8,453 bases of DNA from an uncultured Cloacibacillus sp. (lineage in GTDB: Bacteria > Synergistota > Synergistia > Synergistales > Synergistaceae). Below the pieces are notes generated by a model, which saw only the letters and a program-made list of their open reading frames with translations, was not told where the DNA came from and made no database searches. The stretch spans positions 1 through 8,453 of the forward strand of contig UQVV01000073.1 in NCBI GenBank assembly GCA_900544635.1, given 5' to 3'. Positions 1-7,722 of this stretch are shown here, one piece after another. The position numbers and the translations under genes are program-made. How positions within the stretch are numbered: position 1 is the first letter of the stretch; every line of letters begins with the position of its first letter.

Positions 1-400
1 GGTGGACGAGCTTTCCGGCGTCTTCTTCGAGGTGCAGGTGGTCGAGGCGGATGCGCTTCGGCTTGCCGTCGGCGATGACGTCGAGGTAGCCGCCCTGCGC
101 TATCGCGTGCTCGTACTGCGTTATCTGGTAGGCCTTCGGCAGGTCGGCGTAGAAATAATGTTTGCGGTGGAAGCGCGTGCCGTCCTGTATCTCGCAGTGG
201 AGGCCGAGCCCCATTTTCACGGCTAGGTCTACCGCGTGGTCGTTGATGACCGGAAGCGTGCCGGGGACGGCGAGGCATATCGGGCAGACGTTCGTGTTCG
301 GCGTCGCGCCGATGTAGTCGGTCGAGCAGCCGCAGAAGAGCTTCGTCTTCGTTTTAAGCTGGAGGTGTATTTCAAGTCCGATGACTACTTTTCTTTTCAT
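1..400 (-). CDS. gatB: Asp-tRNA(Asn)/Glu-tRNA(Gln) amidotransferase subunit B, N-terminal part (3' end outside window)
   Basis: GatB is the tRNA-binding and kinase-like subunit of GatCAB. It activates the side-chain carboxylate of mischarged Glu-tRNA(Gln) or Asp-tRNA(Asn) with ATP so that ammonia from GatA can amidate it. I translated 133 codons from the ATG at 400 to the window edge. The start MKRKVVIGLEIHLQL is the family's N-terminal GLEIH block. PKAYQITQYEHAI (about residues 108-120) and LEEDAGKLVH at the visible end are also GatB hallmarks. Cys23, Cys25, Cys39 and Cys42 form a CxC...CxxC set typical of the zinc-binding subset of GatB proteins. Complete GatB is usually about 470-480 residues, so roughly 70% is missing. 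The gene starts 12 nt after gatA, and an AGGAGG site 8 nt upstream fixes the start. Identification is firm; the cut is only the window edge. Confidence 0.96.
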   Translation of the reverse strand, partial: MKRKVVIGLEIHLQLKTKTKLFCGCSTDYIGATPNTNVCPICLAVPGTLPVINDHAVDLAVKMGLGLHCEIQDGTRFHRKHYFYADLPKAYQITQYEHAIAQGGYLDVIADGKPKRIRLDHLHLEEDAGKLVH

Positions 401-408
401 CTCAAATA

Positions 409-414
409 CCTCCT
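409..414 (-). promoter_or_regulatory. gatB ribosome binding site overlapping the gatA stop codon
   Basis: A perfect AGGAGG lies 8 nt upstream of the gatB ATG. Its first two bases (AG) are also the last two bases of the gatA TAG stop at 415-413. A ribosome terminating on gatA therefore sits on the gatB initiation site, which suggests translational coupling of the two subunits (inference). Confidence 0.85.
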
Positions 415-1870
415 ATTCAACCGCCTCGGGCGAGCCGGCGGCTTTTTCTATCACGGAGGCGCAGGCAAGCAGCTCCGCGTCGCCGAAGCGCGGCGCTAGC
501 AGCTGCACGTTCGTAGGCAGCCCTTCGGTCGTGAAGCCGAGGTTCAGGCTGATGCTCGGAAGCCCCGCGAGGTTCGCTATCGTCGTGAATACGTCGCCGA
601 GGTACATCCTTACCGGGTCGGTTTCGCTGAGGCCGCGTTTGTAGGCGAGCGCCGGGGTTATCGGGCATATCATGAAGTCCGCCGTGCGGAAGAGATTTTT
701 GAATTCGTCGGAGATGAGCTGGCGCACCTTCGTCGCGGGGACGAAGTAATTTTCGTAATATCCGCGCGTGAGTATGCAGGTGCCGACGAGTATGCGCTTG
801 CGCACCTCTTCGCCGAAGCCCTCCATGCGGCTCTTCTTGTACATCTCGGAGAGGTTGCGGCCGTCGGCGTGGTGTCCGTAGCGCATTCCGTCGTAGCAGG
901 CGAGCTTCGAGCTGGCGTCGCCGAGCGCCACCATGTAATAGCAGGCGACGGTGTGCTCCATCGTTATCGGAAGGCTCGCCTCGACTATCTCGGCTCCGGC
1001 TTCGCGGCAGATTTCTACGGCGCGGTCTATCGCCTGCGCGAGCGGCGCGTCGATGCTGTTTTTGTCGTAGCCTGTGAGCACGGCGACCTTTTTGCCTTTG
1101 AGCGAAGCGCCGTCAAGCGCGCCGCTGAACGACGGGCGGTCGTATGCGTCGCAGGTCGTGTCGTTCGGGTCTTCCTTAGCGAGGACGTCCATCATAACGG
1201 CGAGGTCTTCGACATTGCGCGCTATCGGGCCGACCTGGTCGAGCGACGAGGCGTAGGCGACGATGCCGTAACGGCTTATCTGCCCGTATGAGGGCTTCAT
1301 GCCCTGCACGCCGCAGAAGGCCGCCGGCTGGCGCACCGAGCCGCCGGTGTCGCTGCCGAGCGCTACGGGCACGAGCCCCGCCGCGACGACCGCGGCGCTG
1401 CCGCCCGAGCTTCCGCCGGGGACGCGCTCCGTGTCGCGCGGGTTGAGCGTCGGGCCGAAGATGGAGCTTTCGGTCGTGCTGCCCATCGCGAACTCGTCCA
1501 TGTTCGTCTTGCCGACGAGGACGGCTCCGGCCTCTTTCATATTTTTGACCGCCGTCGCATCGTACTGCGGCACCCAGCCCTTGAGCATGTTGCTGCAGCA
1601 GGTCGTCTCTATTCCGTTAGTGCAGAAGTTGTCCTTGACGGCGAAGGGGACGCCAGCGAGAGGGCCGGGGTCTTCGCCGCGCGCTATCGCTTCGTCCACC
1701 CTGCGCGCCGCGGCTAGCGCCTCGTCCTCGCAGAGCGTGACGACGGAGTTGTATTTTTTGTCTAGCGTCTTGATGCGCTCTATCGACTCGCGCGCGACCT
1801 CCTCGGCGGTGAAGCGCTTCTCCTTTACGCCGCGCGCTATCTCGCGTGCCGACATTTTATGAAATTCCAC
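413..1870 (-). CDS. gatA: Asp-tRNA(Asn)/Glu-tRNA(Gln) amidotransferase subunit A
   Basis: GatA is the glutaminase subunit of GatCAB. It hydrolyses glutamine and channels ammonia to GatB for amidation of mischarged tRNA in the cytoplasm. The 485 residues match the usual family length (about 485-490). The amidase-signature catalytic triad is complete: Lys79 in AVKDN, cis-Ser154 in PGGSSGGSAA, and Ser178 in GSDTGGSVRQPAAFCG. These numbers match the triad of the structurally known Staphylococcus aureus GatA, which supports the chosen start. That start is GTG at 1870, 2 nt after gatC, with GAGGAGG 7 nt upstream. An in-frame ATG at 1855 would lose five residues and sit far from the site. The end of the gene carries the ribosome site for gatB. 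Other amidases share the fold, but the gatC/gatB flanks settle the identity. Confidence 0.98.
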   Translation of the reverse strand: MEFHKMSAREIARGVKEKRFTAEEVARESIERIKTLDKKYNSVVTLCEDEALAAARRVDEAIARGEDPGPLAGVPFAVKDNFCTNGIETTCCSNMLKGWVPQYDATAVKNMKEAGAVLVGKTNMDEFAMGSTTESSIFGPTLNPRDTERVPGGSSGGSAAVVAAGLVPVALGSDTGGSVRQPAAFCGVQGMKPSYGQISRYGIVAYASSLDQVGPIARNVEDLAVMMDVLAKEDPNDTTCDAYDRPSFSGALDGASLKGKKVAVLTGYDKNSIDAPLAQAIDRAVEICREAGAEIVEASLPITMEHTVACYYMVALGDASSKLACYDGMRYGHHADGRNLSEMYKKSRMEGFGEEVRKRILVGTCILTRGYYENYFVPATKVRQLISDEFKNLFRTADFMICPITPALAYKRGLSETDPVRMYLGDVFTTIANLAGLPSISLNLGFTTEGLPTNVQLLAPRFGDAELLACASVIEKAAGSPEAVE

Positions 1871-1872
1871 GG

Positions 1873-2190
1873 CTATTCCTCCTCGTCCTCAAGCGCTATT
1901 ATGCGCGGCACGCGGAAGAAATCGCCGTCGCGCACCGGCGCCTGATCCAGGAACGCGTCGCGTCCGTCCCATTTCACGGGCTCGTCCCTGCGCCGCGCGG
2001 GAGCCTTCTTCACGTCCCATTCGAACTGCGGCACGTCCTCGGCCGCGAGCTCCTGCATCTTGTCGCAGAGCCTGAGTATCTCGTTCACGCGGTCGAGAAC
2101 CTCCTGATATTTTTCCTCGGGCAGGCCGATGCGCGACAGCGTAAGCACTTCGCGCAGCCGTTCCCTGTCCATCTCCATGTTCTGTATCAT
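1873..2190 (-). CDS. gatC: Asp-tRNA(Asn)/Glu-tRNA(Gln) amidotransferase subunit C
   Basis: GatC is the small non-catalytic subunit that wraps around the GatA-GatB interface and stabilises the heterotrimer. The 105-residue product is slightly longer than the common 93-100 residues. It shows the family pattern: an N-terminal helix with LTLSRIGLPEEK (about residues 17-28), a helix ending in VNEILRLCDKMQEL, and a C-terminal extended region with RRDEPVKWDGRDAFLDQAP and DGDFFRVPRII (GatC proteins typically have 'LREDxV...LxNAP...FxVPxV'). The ATG at 2190 has AAGGGGG 7 nt upstream. Internal ATGs at codons 5 and 7 have no comparable site. The last codons, encoding an acidic EDEEE tail, double as the gatA ribosome site. 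The gene is 30 nt downstream of ligA. Assignment is supported by both sequence and the gatA/gatB neighbours. Confidence 0.95.
   Translation of the reverse strand: MIQNMEMDRERLREVLTLSRIGLPEEKYQEVLDRVNEILRLCDKMQELAAEDVPQFEWDVKKAPARRRDEPVKWDGRDAFLDQAPVRDGDFFRVPRIIALEDEEE
1878..1884 (-). promoter_or_regulatory. gatA ribosome binding site inside the gatC coding end
   Basis: GAGGAGG lies 7 nt upstream of the gatA GTG start and is made by the GAG GAG GAA glutamate codons ending gatC. This decides for the GTG at 1870 over the ATG at 1855. The placement implies coupled translation of GatC and GatA (inference). Confidence 0.85.
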
Positions 2191-2197
2191 ATATAAA

Positions 2198-2204
2198 CCC
2201 CCTT
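2198..2204 (-). promoter_or_regulatory. gatC ribosome binding site
   Basis: AAGGGGG lies in the 30-nt ligA-gatC spacer with a 7-nt AT-rich gap (TTTATAT) to the ATG at 2190. It is the only strong site near the three candidate ATG codons and selects the most upstream one. Confidence 0.75.
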
Positions 2205-2220
2205 GAGCGAGGAATTTTCT

Positions 2221-4305
<2,085 letters not shown>

Positions 4306-5823
4306 TTAGTCCTTCGGCTTCATCGTCGGGAAGAGGATGACGTCGCGGATGCTCTTCGAGTCGGTGAGCAGCATCGTCACGCGGTCGATGCCGATGCCCA
4401 TTCCGCCGGTCGGCGGCAGGCCGTACTCGAGCGCGTTGACGAAGTCCTCGTCGAACGGGTGCGACTCGTCGTCGCCCTCGGCCTTCTTGCGCGCCTGGTC
4501 GATGAAGCGCTCGCGCTGGTCGAGCGGGTCGTTGAGCTCGCTGAAGGCGTTCGCAATCTCCCACGCGTTGATGTAAAGCTCGAAGCGGTCGGTGATGTCG
4601 GGGTTCTCCTTGTTGCGCTTCGAAAGCGGCGAGATCACCGTCGGATGCCCTATGACGAAGGTCGGCTGGATGAGCTTCTCCTCCACGTACTCGTCGAAGA
4701 AGAGCGGCAGAATGTCGAAGCGCGTGAACGACGGCTTAATTTCCAGCCCGCGCAACGCGGCCTGGCGGCGAGCCTCCTCGTCCGTGATGTTCATGAAGTC
4801 TATGCCGACGTGCTCATGCACGAGCTCCGCCATCGTCGCGCGGCGGAACGGCGGGTTGAGGTTTATTTCCGTACCCTGATAGCTGATGACGCGGCCGCCG
4901 AGCTCGTCGGCGCAGGCGACTATCAGCTCCTCCGCGAGGTTCATCATGTCCTCGTAGTTCGCGTAGGGCCAGTAGACCTCCATAGTCGTGAACTCGGGGT
5001 TGTGGCGCAAGTCCATGCCCTCGTTGCGGAACTGCTTGCCTATCTCGTAGACGCGGCCCATCATGCCGACGACGAGGCGCTTGAGGTAGAGCTCCGTCGC
5101 TATGCGGAGGTACATGTCGATGTCGAGCGTGTTGTGGTGCGTGATGAAGGGGCGCGCGTTGGCTCCGCCCGCGATGGTCGAGAGTATCGGCGTCTCGACC
5201 TCGAGCGTGCCGTGGCTGTCGAGGACGCGGCGGAAGGTCTGGACTATCTTCGTGCGCTTGCGGAAGACGTCGCGCACCTCGGGGTTCGCGATGAGGTCGG
5301 CGTAGCGCTGGCGGTAGCGGACCTCCATGTCCTTGAGGCCGTGGTACTTCTCGGGCATCGGGCGCAGCGCCTTCGAGAGAAGCGTGAAGCAGCGCACCGA
5401 GAGCGTCAGCTCGCCGCGCTGCGTGCGGAAGGGGACGCCGACGAGGCCGATGAAGTCGCCCGCGTCGACCCATTTTTTGAAGAAGGCATAGTCCTTCTCG
5501 CCGAGCACGTCGAACTGGAAGCAGAGCTGCAAGCGGTCGAAGCCGTCCTCAAACGTAGCGAAAGCCGTCTTTCCGTGGCGGCGCAGGACGATTATGCGCC
5601 CCGCCGTCTGTATCTCGTCCTCGGCCCACTCTTCGGGCTGGAGGCAGTCGTACTTCTCCTTTACGTAGCCGAGGCTCTGCTTCACCTCGTAATGGTCCTG
5701 CTTGTAGGGATCGTAGCCCTCTTCGGTGCGGAGGCGCGTAAGCTTGTCCTTGCGCTGGCGGAAAATTTCCTCTTCCGGCATGACGTTCTGCTGCGCCTGC
5801 GCGTTCTTCTTCTCTTCTGCCAC
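4306..5823 (-). CDS. lysS: Lysyl-tRNA synthetase, class II
   Basis: LysS charges tRNA(Lys) with lysine using ATP in the cytoplasm. Residue numbers below count from the GTG at 5832 (508 codons). The N-terminal OB-fold anticodon-binding domain covers about 70-155 (AGRIIVLRRHGKTAFATFEDG). The class II catalytic core follows: motif 1 about 192-216 ending VETPIL, GGANARPFITHHNTL (222-236), motif 2 FRNEGMDLRHNPEFT with Arg269, and motif 3 GLPPTGGMGIGIDRV with Arg484. Lysine-pocket residues Glu285, Tyr287, Asn428, Phe430 and Glu432 align with those known from E. coli. Trp424 replaces the Arg of the 'GRE' element seen in E. coli and B. subtilis. Start choice: GGGAG at 5839-5835 is only 2 nt from the GTG at 5832 but 11 nt from the in-frame GTG at 5823, so I prefer 5823 (505 residues). 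The ATG at 5834 runs straight into a stop. The gene lies 45 nt after dus and 21 nt before ligA. Confidence 0.97.
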   Translation of the reverse strand: MAEEKKNAQAQQNVMPEEEIFRQRKDKLTRLRTEEGYDPYKQDHYEVKQSLGYVKEKYDCLQPEEWAEDEIQTAGRIIVLRRHGKTAFATFEDGFDRLQLCFQFDVLGEKDYAFFKKWVDAGDFIGLVGVPFRTQRGELTLSVRCFTLLSKALRPMPEKYHGLKDMEVRYRQRYADLIANPEVRDVFRKRTKIVQTFRRVLDSHGTLEVETPILSTIAGGANARPFITHHNTLDIDMYLRIATELYLKRLVVGMMGRVYEIGKQFRNEGMDLRHNPEFTTMEVYWPYANYEDMMNLAEELIVACADELGGRVISYQGTEINLNPPFRRATMAELVHEHVGIDFMNITDEEARRQAALRGLEIKPSFTRFDILPLFFDEYVEEKLIQPTFVIGHPTVISPLSKRNKENPDITDRFELYINAWEIANAFSELNDPLDQRERFIDQARKKAEGDDESHPFDEDFVNALEYGLPPTGGMGIGIDRVTMLLTDSKSIRDVILFPTMKPKD

Positions 5824-5834
5824 TTGAATCACAT

Positions 5835-5839
5835 CTCCC
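5835..5839 (-). promoter_or_regulatory. lysS ribosome binding site that decides between two GTG starts
   Basis: GGGAG is the only purine-rich site between dus and lysS. A 2-nt gap makes the GTG at 5832 sterically unlikely. An 11-nt gap makes the GTG at 5823 workable. Both starts are in the same frame and differ by three residues. Confidence 0.55.
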
Positions 5840-5868
5840 GTGTTTTTAGTAAATCTTTATGATGACGC

Positions 5869-6927
5869 TTAATTTTCCAGATTCGGCGCTTCGCCGCACT
5901 CCGCGCCGCTTTCTCCGAGGCCGCGGCCTGTGAGGAGCTTTTCCATGTCCTCCCATTTTCTGACCATCGCGCCCTCGCGGCGGAGCTTCGGCGCTCCCGC
6001 GAAGCCTTTGAAGAGCGCTCCGAGCATTCTCTTCGCTATCATGAGCGCGAGCGGCTCCCCTTCGGTATTATAGATGTTTCTGCCGAGTTCGAGAAGGATT
6101 CCGGCCTGCGCCTCGGGCGTCTGCGAGCAGAAGTCCTCGGGCACTGGCGCGCCGAGCCGCTTCAGCGTGCGCGGCACGAGCAGCGCGTCGCGAAGGACGC
6201 CGCGCGCCGCGAGCACCGCCGCGCAGCCGCGCGCTAGATAATCCTCAAAATCCTCGGGCGCGTAGCAGTCGCCGCTGCCGCCGATCATTCCGGGGAAAAG
6301 CGACGCGACCTCGCCGACGGCGTCGCGCGACGCCGTCCCCTCGTACCTCTGCGCGGGCGTGCGCCCGTGGACGAATACGAAATCCGCGCCCGCATCGAAG
6401 AGCTTCGCGCAGAAGTCCGCCGTCGTCAGCGCCGAGCCGCGCGGCATGACGCGCACCTTCGCCCATACCGGCAGGCCGAAGCTTTTCAGCGCGCGCATCA
6501 TCGCCGCGGCCTCGTCGGGAAATTCCATCAGCTTCGAGCCCGCGCCCTTTTTCGTAACCTTCGGCATCGGGCAGGCCATATTGACCTCGAGCGCGTCGAA
6601 GCCGCGAATCGCCAGCGCGATCTCCGCGCCCTTCGCGATGTCCTCCGCGCTCGCGCCGAAGAGCTGGAGCGCGCAGGGGCGCTCGTCGTCGAAGCCGTAG
6701 AGCAGCTCCTTCGTCTTACGTCCTTTATATATGAGGCCGAGCGCGCTCACCATCTCCGTGTGGACGAGCCCCGCGCCGAGCGCGCGGTGGAAGCGTCGGA
6801 AAGAGCTGAAGGTTATGCCCGCGAGCGGCGCGAGCCATATCGGGTTCTCGACCGCGACGCCGCCTATTTTTTTCGGCCATCCGGGAAGCGCGAACGCCGC
6901 GCCGCCCGTTTGCGGATTATTTTCCAA
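5869..6927 (-). CDS. dus: tRNA-dihydrouridine synthase, divergent DusB-like
   Basis: Dus enzymes use FMN and NADPH to reduce specific uridines in tRNA loops to dihydrouridine. The 352-residue product fits the family: a TIM barrel (about 20-255) with ENPIWLAPLAGIT (27-39), LQLFG (88-92), the catalytic Cys119 in NMACPMPKVTKKGAGSKLM, the FMN-contacting Lys157 in WAKVRV, and His187 in VFVHGRTPAQRYEG. A C-terminal helical tRNA-binding region follows (about 270-335). Several normally strict positions differ. The Asp of 'APMAGVTD' is Phe, 'GCP' is ACP, 'GNGDI' is GGSGD, and the phosphate-binding 'GRGxxGxPW' reads ARGVLRDALLV. The start is TTG at 6927, with AGGA 6 nt upstream, overlapping the end of coaX by 11 nt. 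No better start is visible, and the homologous part begins only about 20 residues in. I am sure of the family; which uridine it modifies cannot be told. Confidence 0.9.
   Translation of the reverse strand: MENNPQTGGAAFALPGWPKKIGGVAVENPIWLAPLAGITFSSFRRFHRALGAGLVHTEMVSALGLIYKGRKTKELLYGFDDERPCALQLFGASAEDIAKGAEIALAIRGFDALEVNMACPMPKVTKKGAGSKLMEFPDEAAAMMRALKSFGLPVWAKVRVMPRGSALTTADFCAKLFDAGADFVFVHGRTPAQRYEGTASRDAVGEVASLFPGMIGGSGDCYAPEDFEDYLARGCAAVLAARGVLRDALLVPRTLKRLGAPVPEDFCSQTPEAQAGILLELGRNIYNTEGEPLALMIAKRMLGALFKGFAGAPKLRREGAMVRKWEDMEKLLTGRGLGESGAECGEAPNLEN
6316..6337. repeat. 22-bp perfect palindrome inside dus
   Basis: The half-site GACGGCGTCGC is followed immediately by its exact reverse complement, centred between 6326 and 6327. 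The match stops at the flanking bases (C on both sides). In the dus mRNA it could form a 9-bp GC-rich stem with a GCGC loop. It encodes residues around TASRDAV (198-204) in the loop after the HGRT motif. No U-run follows, so it is not a standard terminator. Confidence 0.8.
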
Positions 6928-7687
6928 GACAGTTCCTCTCGTAAATTATGCGCAGGCCGTCGAGCGTCAGCCACTGGTCCACGGTGTCGATGCGGTTCGA
7001 ATATTTCGCGATGAGCGGCGCGTGGCCTCCGGTCGCGACGACGCGGCACGGCCCGCCGAGCTCTTTGAATATTCCCTTGATTATCTTGTCCGCCATGCCG
7101 ACCGTGCCGTAGATGATGCCGGACTGTATCGCCTCGACGGTGTTGCCGCCGATGACATGCTCCGGCGCGACGAGCTCGATCTGCGGCAGCTTCGCGGTGC
7201 GCGAGAAGAGCGACTCCATAGCGAGCTCCATGCCCGGGGCAATCGCGCCGCCGAGGTACGCGCCGTCCTGCGCTATTACGTCGAAGGTTATCGCGGTGCC
7301 GAGGTCGACGACGATGAGCGGCGCGCCGTACTTTTCGCGCGCGGCGACGGCGTTCACTATGCGGTCCGCGCCGATGCCGGTCGGGTTCTTCATCTTTATC
7401 GTGAGCCCCGTGTTGAGCTTCGCCGTGACGCGGAGGCACTCTATGCCGATGTACTTGCGCACGCCGCCGCGTATCATTTCATCGAGCGGCGGCACGACGC
7501 TGCCGAATATAGCGCCGTCTATCGCGCCCTTGTCTATGCCGAAGGATGAGAGCATCCCCTGAATCATAAAGCCGACCTCGTCCGCCGTGCGTTTGCGCGA
7601 CGTGAGCCGCCAGTGTCCGACGAGCTTATCCCCGTCGAATATGCCCATTACAGTGTTCGTGTTGCCGATGTCGAAGACGAGAAGCAT
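6917..7687 (-). CDS. coaX: Type III pantothenate kinase
   Basis: CoaX phosphorylates pantothenate with ATP, the first step of coenzyme A synthesis. The type III class is known for needing a monovalent cation and for escaping CoA feedback inhibition. The 256 residues match the usual length (about 255-260). Visible motifs are the ASKHA phosphate loop DIGNTNT (6-12, Asp6), NPTGIGADR (101-109) with Asp108 as the catalytic base, VVDLGTAITFD (127-137) with Asp128 at the cation site, the GGAIAPG segment (147-152), and the C-terminal ATGGHA (218-223). The reading frame is open far upstream, but conservation begins at MLLVFDIGNT. The ATG at 7687 has GGGAGG 8 nt upstream, so the longer frame is a shadow of comEC. 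The 3' end overlaps dus by 11 nt and carries its ribosome site. All key residues are present. Confidence 0.97.
   Translation of the reverse strand: MLLVFDIGNTNTVMGIFDGDKLVGHWRLTSRKRTADEVGFMIQGMLSSFGIDKGAIDGAIFGSVVPPLDEMIRGGVRKYIGIECLRVTAKLNTGLTIKMKNPTGIGADRIVNAVAAREKYGAPLIVVDLGTAITFDVIAQDGAYLGGAIAPGMELAMESLFSRTAKLPQIELVAPEHVIGGNTVEAIQSGIIYGTVGMADKIIKGIFKELGGPCRVVATGGHAPLIAKYSNRIDTVDQWLTLDGLRIIYERNCLGK
6934..6937 (-). promoter_or_regulatory. dus ribosome binding site inside the coaX coding end
   Basis: AGGA, within GAGAGGAA at 6940-6933, lies 6 nt upstream of the dus TTG start. It is contained in the coaX codons for GluArgAsn. This supports the TTG as a genuine start and suggests coupling of dus to coaX translation (inference). 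Confidence 0.65.
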
Positions 7688-7695
7688 CCGCCATT

Positions 7696-7701
7696 CCTCC
7701 C
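7696..7701 (-). promoter_or_regulatory. coaX ribosome binding site
   Basis: GGGAGG lies 8 nt before the coaX ATG at 7687. It fixes that codon as the start even though the reading frame remains open upstream into the comEC region. A closer out-of-frame ATG at 7694 gives no matching product. Confidence 0.8.
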
Positions 7702-7722
7702 AAGAGATACAATTTTTATATT

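Noticed and set aside
421..447. CCGCC...GGCGG stem followed by TTTTT on the plus strand, resembling an intrinsic terminator
   Set aside because: It lies inside the gatA coding end, only 5 bp of stem with an 11-nt loop, and no plus-strand gene precedes it. On the transcribed minus strand the T-run would come before the stem, not after it.
869..1862. Several plus-strand open frames opposite gatA
   Set aside because: They are antisense shadows of a complete, catalytically intact gatA, with no ribosome sites or recognisable domains.
5824..5868. dus-lysS spacer as a promoter or T-box-like leader for lysS
   Set aside because: At 45 nt it is far too short for a T-box, and no hairpin or convincing -10/-35 pair is visible.
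7688..7722. AT-rich comEC-coaX spacer with a TATAAA on the minus strand that could be a -10 box
   Set aside because: No plausible -35 element lies 16-18 bp upstream. A-T richness alone in a short spacer is weak evidence.
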